64,000 bases of DNA from Schlesneria paludicola DSM 18645 (lineage in GTDB: Bacteria; Planctomycetota; Planctomycetia; Planctomycetales; Planctomycetaceae), in assembly GCA_945862235.1 (NCBI GenBank), contig CAMAYU010000005.1, positions 1 through 64,000 on the forward strand, written 5' to 3'. A program made the position numbers and the translations under genes. Numbering within the stretch: position 1 is the first letter of the stretch; the number at the start of each line of letters is the position of its first letter. The notes below the pieces were generated by a model. The model was not told the origin of the DNA. It saw nothing but the letters and a program-made list of their open reading frames with translations, and did no database searches. Of the stretch, positions 27,654-35,737 are shown piece after piece.

Positions 27654-29306
27654 TCACTCATCCGGTTTGTGAACCCGGCCTTCCCGGTTCTCCAAATGGT
27701 GGTATCGCGAGTGAAGCAGCAGCCACGGTTCGGGTAGCCGAACCAGCCAAGCGACGACTAGGAATGTCACCGTGCCGACAGCCAGCGGCAATACCAATTT
27801 AATGCCGCGCGACGTGAGGCCGTAGCCATCCGCTGTTGCAAGTGCTTGCAACAGCAACCAACACACAACGGCCATCGCTCCCGCAGCGATGGCCGTTTTT
27901 GTGAAAGTCGCCCCAATTTCGGACCACCGCAGCGAGCCGACTCGGCGTTGCAGCAGCCACGCGGTGGCGAGGCACTGAATCGCGGCGACCAGTGCGGTCG
28001 CGATTGCCAAGCCTCGACCACCCAGCGGCCAGATGAGGCTCACGTTCAACGCGAGATTCAGCAGCAGTGCCCCGAGTCCGACGTACATCGGCGTTAGCCG
28101 GTCTCCCGTTGCGTAGAAGCCGCGTTGCAGGATGAGTAGGCCGCAGTAAGCCCACACACCTGAGCCGTAGCACGCGATCATGTCGCCGGTCTGACGAGCG
28201 GCCTCGGCGTCGAACTTGCCGTATTGAAAGAACAGCGTCGCCAGCGGATGAGCCACCAGCATCAAACCGACACTCGCCGGAATGCCGATCGCCAGCACCA
28301 GCCTCACGCCGAGTGACAAGTCGGCGCGAAGCTTATCGGTCTCGCCGCGTTGAGCGTGTGCCGTGAGCAGCGGGAACAAAACCGTTCCCAGCGCGACACC
28401 GAACACGCCGAGAGGGAACTGATACAGACGCTGCCCAAGATAGAGCGAGGTCGCGGTTCCTTCTGTGAGCGGATACGCCGGCGATCCCGGCAGGGGCATC
28501 AGCGGTCCACCGCCTGCGGGTTGAGTGAAGCCCCACGCGATCAAGCTGTCGAGGACCGCGTTGAGTTGCGTGATCGAGAGGCCGATCACGACCGGCAGCA
28601 TGTCGCGCGCGATCTTCCAGACTCGATCGAGTGCTCCGCGCCAGTCGCCGCGATAGCCGAAGCCGCTGTGTGACAAAGCGGGCAGTGGGAACAGCAATTG
28701 AAGTCCCCCCGCGACCACCACGACGAGTGCCGTCACGTAGATTTGGCTCGTCGCATCGGGCCACAGTGGGACGAGGCACCACAGCGCGGCTAGCCACGCG
28801 ACGTTCAACACGACCGGCACGAGAGCGGGCCATAAGAATTTACCGAGTGCGTTGAGGACCGCGCTCAACTGAGCCGCCAGACAGATCAAGATCACATACG
28901 GCAACAGCAGTGCGGTCAGGTTGCGCAGCAGTTTGGCTTGATCGCTCAACACAAACAGCAAGTCGAGCGACCAGAGCAGCCCTTCGGCAACGATCACGCC
29001 GCCACACAACACGGCCATCAGCACGACGAAGACGGCCCACGTCATGCGCGCCGCCGATTCTCGCCCTTTCTCGTTCAATTCCTTCACGAAGACCGGCAGA
29101 AAGGCCGTTGTCATCGCCCCTTCACCCAGCAGCACGCGTGCGAGGTTCGGCAGTCGAAACGCCACGGTGAACGCATCGAGAATCGGCCCCGCCCCGAAGA
29201 TCGCCCCCATCGCCTGATCGCGGAGCAACCCGAAAACTCGGCTGAGGATCGTGCAGAGACTGACCACACGCAGGTTGCGCGAGACGTTGTGGAGCGAGTC
29301 ACTCAC
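27654..29306 (-). CDS. murJ: Lipid II flippase MurJ
   Basis: A 550-residue MurJ/MviN protein with about 14 membrane helices. The family start is clear: MSDSLHNVSRNLRVVSLCT leading to SRVFGLLRDQAMGAIFG, with LPNLARVLLGEGAM and the conserved helix-8 region YQFPLGVFGVALGTVLFPLL. MurJ moves lipid II across the inner membrane for peptidoglycan synthesis, which fits the finding that planctomycetes do make peptidoglycan. The start is a GTG at 29306 with no strong ribosome site. Inside its 3' half, a perfect 12-bp hairpin with a T run on the opposite strand looks like a terminator (27868-27900). Confidence 0.93.
   Translation of the reverse strand: MSDSLHNVSRNLRVVSLCTILSRVFGLLRDQAMGAIFGAGPILDAFTVAFRLPNLARVLLGEGAMTTAFLPVFVKELNEKGRESAARMTWAVFVVLMAVLCGGVIVAEGLLWSLDLLFVLSDQAKLLRNLTALLLPYVILICLAAQLSAVLNALGKFLWPALVPVVLNVAWLAALWCLVPLWPDATSQIYVTALVVVVAGGLQLLFPLPALSHSGFGYRGDWRGALDRVWKIARDMLPVVIGLSITQLNAVLDSLIAWGFTQPAGGGPLMPLPGSPAYPLTEGTATSLYLGQRLYQFPLGVFGVALGTVLFPLLTAHAQRGETDKLRADLSLGVRLVLAIGIPASVGLMLVAHPLATLFFQYGKFDAEAARQTGDMIACYGSGVWAYCGLLILQRGFYATGDRLTPMYVGLGALLLNLALNVSLIWPLGGRGLAIATALVAAIQCLATAWLLQRRVGSLRWSEIGATFTKTAIAAGAMAVVCWLLLQALATADGYGLTSRGIKLVLPLAVGTVTFLVVAWLVRLPEPWLLLHSRYHHLENREGRVHKPDE
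27868..27900 (+). terminator. Terminator-like hairpin inside murJ, facing the DUF1559 genes
   Basis: On the plus strand ACGGCCATCGCT and AGCGATGGCCGT form a perfect 12-bp stem with a 5-base loop, followed by TTTTT. It lies about 225 bases after the DUF1559 stop and within the convergent murJ coding region, where it encodes TAIAAGAMAV. It could end transcription from the DUF1559 pair. Confidence 0.6.
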
Positions 29307-29439
29307 GATAGGTTGATGCCAGCGAAGAGAAGGGATTCAACAGCTCCGTCGTGTGACAGTGCCCTCGCCGGAAGATAGGTGAACGCGCCAAACCCGTCGA
29401 GATGCGGCTCGACGGGTGAATCCCCCGTGAATCCGCGCG

Positions 29440-30033
29440 TTACGTCTCGCTCGTCGAACGAATCCATTTCGGAGTCTGCGGGACTTCATGCGTGCGCAGT
29501 CGTTCGAGCAAGCGAGCCGCTTCATCATCGACGATGAACAGACCGCGATGCTGTTCCTTGCAGAAGCCGTCTGTGATCGCACGGTCAATCATTGCAACGA
29601 GCGGATCGAAGTACCCGGCGACGTTGAGCAACCCGATCGGTTTGCGATGCAGTCCGAGTTGCGACCACGTCATGACTTCAAACAACTCTTCAAACGTGCC
29701 GAGTCCGCCGGGCATCGCGATGAACCCGTCCGACAACTCCGCCATGAGAGCCTTCCGTTCGTGCATGTCCTGCGTGATGCGCAGATCAGTCACTCCCGTG
29801 TGCAACAGTTCCTTCGTCGCCAGAAACTGCGGAATGACTCCGATCACCTGCCCGCTCGCCGCCAGCACGGCATCCGTGATCGCCCCCATCAACCCGACGC
29901 TGCCACCACCGTAAACCAGCTCGATCCCCTCGCGGGCCATCACCGCCCCCAACTCATCCGCCGCTTGACGATGCACGGAATCAAACCCAGCGCTGGACCC
30001 GCAGAAGACACAAAGACGACGAAGCTCGGGCAT
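29440..30033 (-). CDS. LOG family protein (TIGR00730, Rossmann fold)
   Basis: A 197-residue LOG-family protein. It shows the Rossmann start LCVFCGSSAGFDSVHRQAA, the conserved ELVYGGGSVGLMGAITDAV, and the active-site motif DGFIAMPGGLGTFEELFEV, which is the PGGxGTxxE signature. Characterised LOG enzymes release cytokinin bases or hydrolyse nucleoside 5'-monophosphates to base and ribose 5-phosphate. ATG at 30033 was chosen because the conserved domain starts there; the open frame upstream overlaps the start of the opposite gene. It is divergent from the GT39-like gene with 54 bases between the start codons. Confidence 0.92.
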   Translation of the reverse strand: MPELRRLCVFCGSSAGFDSVHRQAADELGAVMAREGIELVYGGGSVGLMGAITDAVLAASGQVIGVIPQFLATKELLHTGVTDLRITQDMHERKALMAELSDGFIAMPGGLGTFEELFEVMTWSQLGLHRKPIGLLNVAGYFDPLVAMIDRAITDGFCKEQHRGLFIVDDEAARLLERLRTHEVPQTPKWIRSTSET

Positions 30034-30087
30034 GGCGATTCTCTCGATAAGTTTGTCGTGGTTGCTCACTGCGATGAGGATTGGCGG

Positions 30088-32082
30088 ATGATAACATCGG
30101 CTTCCATGCGACACGTCCTGACATCCCTCCGACATTTGCTGGCAACCACTTGGCCTTCGGCCCTCGTGGCTGTTGTGACGTGGGTCAGTATCGTCATCGC
30201 GATTGATCCGGCGGGAAGTTACCCGACCATGCCCGAGGGACCGGGGCTGACGGTCGATGAGATATTCAACGTCGAGCAAGGCGTGTTGCTGGTCGAACAG
30301 GCTAAGGCGTTGGGCTGGCTCAATTTGGTTCCCGGCACGTCGGTCGAGGCGTTCAAACCCGAGAACCATTACCTGCCCGATCATCCTCCGCTGGGACGCT
30401 ACTGGCTCGGCGTGCATCATCATTTGACGTGGTGGCTCTTCCCGCCGTTCGATCCGGAAGGGCCTTGCGTGACGGCATGTGCCCGCACGGGATCGGCCAC
30501 GGCGTTCGCACTGACGGTCTGGATGATCGGAGCGTTCGTCACACTTCGACGTAACGGGCGTAAGCCCCCGGTCATTCTGAGCGGGGGACGTAAGTCTCCC
30601 GGTTCTTCGATCAATGTGCCGTGCGGTTCGCGCTCGGTTTCACTGTCAGAAGAACCGGGGGACTCACGTCCCCCGGTCGGATGTGATGCGGGTGCGAAAT
30701 GGGAGGGACTGTTCGCGAGCCTCGCCCTCGTCCTGATGCCACGTCTGTACGGGCACGCTCACATCGCGTCGCTGGAAACGATCACGAACCTGACGTGTAC
30801 TGCCGCTGTGTTGGCGATCGCTCATTGGTGGAATGGCTCCGCGCCGCCCTCGCGTCGCGTCGCGCTGCTGACTGGCGTTGTGATGGGCCTCGCGCTGCTG
30901 ACGAAGATTCAGGCGATCCTCATTCCGCTCCCCGTCATCGCTTGGGCACTGTGGCGTTGGCGATCGAAGGCGATCGTGCCGCTGCTCGTCTGGGGTGTAA
31001 CGGCCAATGTCGTCTTCTTCGTCCTGTGGCCGTATCTGTGGCTCGACCCGGTCGGCCACTACTTGGAATACCTCGGTCGCACGACCAACCGCTCGACGAT
31101 CCACTGCTTCTATTTCGGAGTCCGCTACGCCGATAAAGCAGTCCCGTGGCACTACCCGTTCGTGATGTTCGCGGTCACGGTGCCGGTGGGGCTGCATCTG
31201 CTTGGCGCGTGGGGCGCGTCATCTGTCTTCGGGCGTCAGCCCCTCTTCGCCTTTCTGAGCGGGGGACGTAAGTCCCCTGGTTCTTCGAGCGATTCGACAG
31301 TCGCCCCCTCGCCGAAAGCCCCCCTCACCCTAACCCTAACCCTAACCCTAACCCTCTCCCCCGAAGACGGGGGAGAGGAGACAAGGCACGCAGACTTGCT
31401 GTTGCTCGCCTGCACTATATTCCCGTTGATCGTGTTCGCTTTGCCGGGAGTGGCCGTGTACGACGGTGAGCGGCTGTTTCTGACGGTCTTCCCGCTGTGG
31501 GCGATCTTCGTGGGGCGAGGATTACAGCATGGTTGGCAGTTCGCGTCCCACGCCCCCGCTCGGACCATTTTACGTTGTGGACTACTGTGCGCATTGGTGT
31601 GGTCAGGTTGGATCGCAATCAACGTTCATCCTCACCAACTCAACTTTTACTCAGAAGTGATCGGCGGACAGCCGGGAGCCGAGCAATGCGGAATGGAGTT
31701 GGACTATTGGGGATCCGGAATCACACGAAGCCTGCTCAGAAAGGTCGTCATTGGACTGGGGCGAGGAAGCAGATTGGGCGTTGGGCCAACGTTGCATCCG
31801 TTTCAGGCAGATGAATATCGGCGGCAGTCGCCACTGCTCAGGCAGCATCGAATCGGCACGATACCTGTGGAGTCCATTGGTTCGTCACGAACGCTTGCGC
31901 TGATATTCAAGCGACGTGCCGACCTGCCGCCGTCTCGCGCCCGCGTGCAAGAAAAGATCAAACCGTTCAAAAGTGGGATGAATTTTCCCGTTTGGTGGGC
32001 CAACTGGATCATGTCTGCCTCGGTCATCACGATTGAGGGCGACTATGCTGGTCCACCCGAAGAAAAAGCCCCCTCACCCTAA
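30088..32082 (+). CDS. GT39-like membrane glycosyltransferase interrupted by in-frame repeats
   Basis: A 664-residue PMT/ArnT-like glycosyltransferase. Features are an early membrane helix, the periplasmic LTVDEIFNVEQG segment whose DE is the likely catalytic acid pair, HPPLGRYWLGVHHHLTWW, and many helices. GAGGA precedes the ATG at seven bases. Two segments are not family sequence: residues ~157-197 and ~389-431, which are encoded by palindromic repeats (30556-30678, 31252-31380) and include LSGGRKSPGSS in both and a run of TL pairs. The stop TAA is supplied by a third repeat (32068-32112). The inserts fall in loops between helices, so the enzyme may still fold. Confidence 0.85.
   Translation: MITSASMRHVLTSLRHLLATTWPSALVAVVTWVSIVIAIDPAGSYPTMPEGPGLTVDEIFNVEQGVLLVEQAKALGWLNLVPGTSVEAFKPENHYLPDHPPLGRYWLGVHHHLTWWLFPPFDPEGPCVTACARTGSATAFALTVWMIGAFVTLRRNGRKPPVILSGGRKSPGSSINVPCGSRSVSLSEEPGDSRPPVGCDAGAKWEGLFASLALVLMPRLYGHAHIASLETITNLTCTAAVLAIAHWWNGSAPPSRRVALLTGVVMGLALLTKIQAILIPLPVIAWALWRWRSKAIVPLLVWGVTANVVFFVLWPYLWLDPVGHYLEYLGRTTNRSTIHCFYFGVRYADKAVPWHYPFVMFAVTVPVGLHLLGAWGASSVFGRQPLFAFLSGGRKSPGSSSDSTVAPSPKAPLTLTLTLTLTLSPEDGGEETRHADLLLLACTIFPLIVFALPGVAVYDGERLFLTVFPLWAIFVGRGLQHGWQFASHAPARTILRCGLLCALVWSGWIAINVHPHQLNFYSEVIGGQPGAEQCGMELDYWGSGITRSLLRKVVIGLGRGSRLGVGPTLHPFQADEYRRQSPLLRQHRIGTIPVESIGSSRTLALIFKRRADLPPSRARVQEKIKPFKSGMNFPVWWANWIMSASVITIEGDYAGPPEEKAPSP
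30556..30678. repeat. Palindromic element, family L, inside the GT39-like gene
   Basis: The arms GGGGGACGTAAGTCTCCC and GGGGGACTCACGTCCCCC, plus GGTTCTTC/GAAGAACC, pair across about 40 bases. A further partial arm (GTAAGCCCCCGG) precedes it. The element is translated in frame into LSGGRKSPGSS and following residues. Confidence 0.85.
31252..31380. repeat. Family L left arm fused to a family K element with CCCTAA repeats
   Basis: The first 37 bases repeat the family L left arm (GAGCGGGGGACGTAAGTC). From 31318 a family K element begins CCCCCTCACCCTAACC and contains four CCCTAA hexamers in a row (31328-31351) before a hairpin CCTCTCCCCC / GGGGGAGAGG (31352-31378). The hexamers keep the reading frame and encode Thr-Leu pairs. 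Confidence 0.85.
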
Positions 32083-32112
32083 CCCTCTCCCCCGCAGACG
32101 GGGGCGAGGGGA
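32068..32112. repeat. Palindromic element, family K, at the end of the GT39-like gene
   Basis: CCCCCTCACCCTAACCC then a CTCTCCCCC / GGGGGCGAGGGG hairpin. It has a single CCCTAA unit. Read in a different frame from the copy at 31318, its TAA is the stop codon of the glycosyltransferase. Confidence 0.85.
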
Positions 32113-32130
32113 CATGACGAAGATTCGCAG

Positions 32131-33219
32131 ATGACCGCTCAAGCTGAAGTTGCCTCATCACTCGAACGCTACAGCCGCCAGATGCGGTTCTCGGGCATTG
32201 GCGTTGAGGGGCAGGAGAAGATTCGCGCGGCGCGGGTGTTGTTGTGCGGGTGCGGTGCGTTGGGGACCGTGCTCGCGGATACGCTGGTGCGGGCGGGAGT
32301 TGGCTTCCTGCGGATTGTTGATCGGGATTTCGTCGATCTCTCCAACTTGCAGCGGCAGGTGTTGTTCGATGAGCAGGACGTGGCCGAGCATTTGCCGAAG
32401 GCTGTTGTCGCGGCGACGAAGCTGGCGCGAGTCAACTCGCAGGTAGCGCTCGAGCCGCACGTGGCCGATATCGATTGGCGGAACGTGCGCGAGTTTGCTC
32501 GCGACGTGGACCTGATCCTCGACGGGACCGACAACTTCGAGACGCGGTTCCTCATCAATGACGTTTCGCTGGAGACCGGCATCCCATGGGTCTATGCGGG
32601 AGTCGTCGGCAGCCACGGCCAGACGATGCCGATCTTTCCGAATGAGTCTGCCTGTCTCCGCTGCATCGTCGAGTCACCGCCCGAACCGGGGACGACTGAA
32701 ACATGTGACACGGCGGGCGTGATTGCTCCGGCGATTCACATGGTCACGTCACTGCAAGCGGCCACCGCGTTGAAGATTCTTTCCGGGCAGCGGCATCTCG
32801 TGGAACCGAAGCTCACGATTGTCGATGTCTGGGAAGGAACACTGCGTCAGATGAACGTGAGTGGCCTGCGTGAACGAGGTGACTGTCCCGCGTGTGGCTC
32901 TGCTCAACGGCGCGACTTCCTGAACGGCGGCCACTCGTCGCAATCGACGGTGCTGTGCGGCAGGAACTCGGTCCAGATCACGCCTGCTGAACCGAGTTGC
33001 CTCGCACTGGAAGACCTCGCCGCGCGACTCGCGCCGCTGGGAAAAGTGACTCGCAACCCGTTCCTGCTCCGTTTCCAACCGCGCGCCGAAACGCAAACGG
33101 CGGGAGCAACGAGTGACGAGTTCCAACTCACTGTGTTCCGCGATGGCCGCTTGATCGTGCAAGGAACGGAAGACCTCGCGGTGGCGAGGAGTTTGTACGC
33201 GAGATACGTCGGTTCGTAG
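32131..33219 (+). CDS. MoeB/ThiF family adenylyltransferase
   Basis: A 362-residue E1-like enzyme that adenylates the C-terminus of a ubiquitin-like sulfur carrier (MoaD or ThiS). It opens with ERYSRQMRFSGIGVEGQEKI, has the nucleotide site LLCGCGALGTVLAD, the NLQRQVLFDEQD segment, the DGTDNFETRFLIND motif, and a zinc site made by CLRC and CPAC. The C-terminal 90 residues after CPACGS resemble a ThiS/MoaD-like or rhodanese-like extension but lack a clear catalytic Cys, so I do not name it. No carrier or thiamine gene is adjacent; moeB and thiF cannot be told apart here. Confidence 0.9.
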   Translation: MTAQAEVASSLERYSRQMRFSGIGVEGQEKIRAARVLLCGCGALGTVLADTLVRAGVGFLRIVDRDFVDLSNLQRQVLFDEQDVAEHLPKAVVAATKLARVNSQVALEPHVADIDWRNVREFARDVDLILDGTDNFETRFLINDVSLETGIPWVYAGVVGSHGQTMPIFPNESACLRCIVESPPEPGTTETCDTAGVIAPAIHMVTSLQAATALKILSGQRHLVEPKLTIVDVWEGTLRQMNVSGLRERGDCPACGSAQRRDFLNGGHSSQSTVLCGRNSVQITPAEPSCLALEDLAARLAPLGKVTRNPFLLRFQPRAETQTAGATSDEFQLTVFRDGRLIVQGTEDLAVARSLYARYVGS

Positions 33220-33233
33220 CGGCCTGCTGAATA

Positions 33234-33254
33234 ACCGTCTCGCTTACCCTACGT
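33234..33254. repeat. Single arm of a family F repeat
   Basis: ACCGTCTCGCTTACCCTACGT matches the arms of the palindrome at 36581-36667. No partner arm is visible, so this is a half element or remnant. Confidence 0.5.
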
Positions 33255-33271
33255 GTTCAGCGAGCATGAAC

Positions 33272-33415
33272 TCAGCCCGCCGTGACCTTCCAGCCGTAGG
33301 CGTTCAGCGTCATGACGAGGAACACGATCCCCGTGAGCAAGGCCGAGAGTGAGACCCACAGCAGCGCCACGTAGATGTCCGGAGCCGGGCTGTTGTCAGT
33401 GCTTCGTGGTGACAT
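33272..33415 (-). CDS. 47-residue single-helix membrane protein
   Basis: A short reading frame of 47 residues, starting MSPRSTDNSPAPDIYVALL and continuing through one hydrophobic helix (WVSLSALLTGIVFLVM) to NAYGWKVTAG. The ATG has GAGGG five bases upstream, and it overlaps the last 20 bases of the preceding coiled-coil gene in another frame, which suggests translational coupling. I do not recognise a family. Its good ribosome site, single clean helix and coupled position argue that it is real. It may accompany the two coiled-coil membrane proteins upstream. Confidence 0.7.
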   Translation of the reverse strand: MSPRSTDNSPAPDIYVALLWVSLSALLTGIVFLVMTLNAYGWKVTAG

Positions 33416-34259
33416 GATCGCCCTCTTTAATGGTGACGTTCTTCGCTTTTTCTTCTTTCACGACGATCCCGGCAGACTTGTCGGGATAAACCGTCGTCAG
33501 GCGAATCTGCCCGAGATATTTGGCTTTGCCGTCCGTGCTATAGGCGGTCAGCTTGTGACCAACACTCAAACCTTCATCGCTGCCGAGCGAAATCCCGACG
33601 TACTCAAGGCCCCCTTTAGCGTCCTTGCGATACTCGGTGATGATGCCATCCAATGGCGGCGGCGGAGTGACTTGAGCCTGCATCAACTTGGGATCGGTGG
33701 CGAGATTCTTCGACGCCAGGAACCGCTTCATCGTCGCCAGATCGGCAAGCATCTCGGCGTGCTTTTCGGTCAACTGCGACAGTTTCAACTCCAACGCGAA
33801 CTTGTCATCCGATGCCTTCTGCAAACTCGTAATAAGTTCTTCTCGGGTCTGATAGAGGACCGCGTTATTGCCACGCTGGAGATCGGCTTCTTTTTTACGT
33901 TCATCCGCTTCGACACCATTCAGCGCGGCCAAGTCGCGCTGGCCGTCCAGCGAGACATTCAACTGCTTGTTCTTGGCATCCAAGTCTTTCGCCTGGTTGT
34001 CGAGAGCCGTCTTCTCGCCCGTCAGCTTGGCGATGTCATTCGTCAAGTCGGTCAGCTTCTTGGCGGTGTCGGTTCGTTCCTTCTCGAACTCCGCCTGCTG
34101 GTCCTTCTGTTTCTGGCCGGCTTTTACAAGCTCAGCCTTTTTTGCTTCGGCGAACTTTCGCCAGTTCTGCTGTGCGGTGAACACGCCGCCAGCGAAGGCC
34201 ATGAACAGGATGCTCAGCACCAGGTGCAGCACCACTAGAATTTTGCCAACCGTAGTCAT
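33396..34259 (-). CDS. Membrane-anchored coiled-coil protein, unknown function
   Basis: A 287-residue protein. An N-terminal membrane helix (ILVVLHLVLSILFMAFAGG) is followed by a long coiled coil rich in Lys, Glu and Asp to about residue 195, and then a small beta-rich domain, GGLEYVGISLGSDEGLSVGH and TTVYPDKSAGIVV, that resembles the C-terminal domain of other planctomycete coiled-coil proteins. GAGG precedes the ATG. It follows a second coiled-coil gene with a similar N-terminus (MNSLGKTLVVF), so the two are likely paralogues in one operon. Function unknown; envelope scaffolding is a guess. Confidence 0.8.
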   Translation of the reverse strand: MTTVGKILVVLHLVLSILFMAFAGGVFTAQQNWRKFAEAKKAELVKAGQKQKDQQAEFEKERTDTAKKLTDLTNDIAKLTGEKTALDNQAKDLDAKNKQLNVSLDGQRDLAALNGVEADERKKEADLQRGNNAVLYQTREELITSLQKASDDKFALELKLSQLTEKHAEMLADLATMKRFLASKNLATDPKLMQAQVTPPPPLDGIITEYRKDAKGGLEYVGISLGSDEGLSVGHKLTAYSTDGKAKYLGQIRLTTVYPDKSAGIVVKEEKAKNVTIKEGDHVTTKH

Positions 34260-34392
34260 CGAAGCACCTCATTCTGAGGGAACCGGTATTTCCACATCGA
34301 ACTTCACAACGAAAGACCGTCCCTGCACTTGATCCACCGACTCGACCGGCCCCGCGTCCTCGTTCCAAACTTCGTCCGTTGGGCTGCGGCGG

Positions 34393-35064
34393 CTACTTGT
34401 CGTAATCGCCCGTCTGTTGTTTGAGCTGCTTCTCGCGCCGCTCCAGCCGCTTCAAATTCTCTTCCGCGCGGATCAATTCGTCTTCGAGAGACTTCTGCTG
34501 CTTCTCGGCCGCGAACAAATCGTTGCGGAGCAGTTCGAGCTGGTTCTTCAGGCGGAAGCCTTCTTCTCGTCGTTCTTGAGCCGTCTTGCGTGTTTGCTGA
34601 ATCTCGCCACCTTTGGCAGTGAAGTCGGTCGTCGCAGCTTGAATGGCGGTATTCAACTCGGCGAGTTGTTTCTCGAACGCTTCGGATCGAGCTTTCACGC
34701 CCGCTTCATCGACGGGAATCAACGCCTTGATTCCGGCAATGACCGGTTTGATCTGGTCGATCTTCTGAGTCAATTGCGTTTGCAGTTCTTTGGCGTCTTT
34801 GAGCTGTCGCTGTCGTGCGGCCACGACCACTTCAGCCAGTAACGGAGTGGACGAACCAACCGCATCTCCCGTTCGGCGAGTCTTCACCGCGTAGGACGGT
34901 TTCTCGCCCGGTGTCGTGGTGATGACAAAGTCGTCGGTGATTTCGGCCGATTCCGCCTCACCCTTCCAGTTGGGACCACCGCTGACCAGCGACAGCGCGA
35001 ACGCCGCGAAGCCGAGGCTTGTCGCCGTGACGAAGACCACCAATGTTTTACCGAGGCTGTTCAT
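34393..35064 (-). CDS. Membrane-anchored coiled-coil protein, paralogue
   Basis: A 223-residue protein with an N-terminal membrane helix (LGKTLVVFVTATSLGFAAFAL), a short linker, then coiled coil from about residue 80 to the end, with heptad-like runs such as KQLAELNTAIQAA and LEDELIRAEENLKRLERREK. It lacks the C-terminal beta domain of its downstream neighbour. The matching first helix and position suggest an ancestral duplication. Gap to the next gene is 133 bases. No family name recognised. Confidence 0.78.
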   Translation of the reverse strand: MNSLGKTLVVFVTATSLGFAAFALSLVSGGPNWKGEAESAEITDDFVITTTPGEKPSYAVKTRRTGDAVGSSTPLLAEVVVAARQRQLKDAKELQTQLTQKIDQIKPVIAGIKALIPVDEAGVKARSEAFEKQLAELNTAIQAATTDFTAKGGEIQQTRKTAQERREEGFRLKNQLELLRNDLFAAEKQQKSLEDELIRAEENLKRLERREKQLKQQTGDYDK

Positions 35065-35719
35065 AAACCGCTCGCCGCCGATGTGTCACGGAGGATGAGT
35101 TTGTTGACGGGCGAAATCCTACTGGTCTGCGGAGACGAGCGTCAATCAGCGAGTTTGCAGCGACTCATCACAGAACAAGCGGGGCCGGGAGTCGTTTTGA
35201 GGTTGCTGCGGGAGTGAGATCACGTCGATCTTCACCAGCGTTACCACATCAATCAGACACCCGACCTCGTGATTCGCGGAGGAATCGCACTCACATTGGA
35301 ACGCTCGACGAGATGTCCCCGTTGACGTTTGGAATCCGGCTCCTCATTCGTCGGCAGTTTCGGATCGTCGCTGCAGACTGCCTCGACCCTTCAGGGAAAT
35401 CGTCGTGTTCGCGCGGCAGCAAATGGCCCGGCTTGACGACTATGCCGATCGCACCGCCGATGTTCATCGTCTTGGTGTCTCCGGACGAGAGCACTCTGCG
35501 ATTTTGCACGGGCCACTTCTCACATTGCACTCTTGGACAACTGCTTCGCGGCGAATTCACAGAAGTTGCGAACAATGAACCTACTGGTCGGCCAATTTGT
35601 GTTGCCCCCTTGCGTCATACTACTCGCCCTCAAACAAGCGACCCCACCGGGCAAGCCCGGTGGGGAGCCTGCTCAAAATCAAAACAGCGCCACGTCACCA
35701 CAACAGCGCACGTCCTCGC
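35065..35719. other. Gene-free region, 655 bases
   Basis: Frames of about 94 (minus, 35291-35575) and 174 (plus) residues overlap here, but neither has a ribosome site, recognisable motif or the codon use of neighbouring genes. I take the region as non-coding or the remnant of a gene. It ends with a small perfect hairpin (35641-35666) and a family A arm. Confidence 0.5.
35641..35666. repeat. Small hairpin CCCCACCGGGC / GCCCGGTGGGG
   Basis: Two perfect 11-base arms with a two-base loop. The arm sequence is the same as part of the family M element in the flagellar cluster (CCCCACCGGGC at 14687), so it is likely a short member of that family. Confidence 0.75.
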
Positions 35720-35737
35720 TCACGCTTCGGGTTGGTG
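35711..35737. repeat. Single arm of family A at the end of the HisA-like gene
   Basis: CGTCCTCGCTCACGCTTC then GGGTTGGTG is a right arm of family A with no partner arm. On the minus strand it reads as the last codons of the HisA-like gene (HQPEA) and its TGA stop. Confidence 0.8.

Noticed and set aside
31128-31135. A second GCCGATAA (sigma-28 -10) site
   Set aside because: It lies inside the GT39 coding region with no gene start nearby; chance expectation explains it.
31328-31351. CCCTAA repeats as a true telomere or chromosome end
   Set aside because: Only four units occur, inside a repeat within a coding region; genes continue on both sides.
35291-35575. A 94-residue minus-strand frame in the 35 kb gap
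   Set aside because: No ribosome site, no conserved motif and atypical composition.
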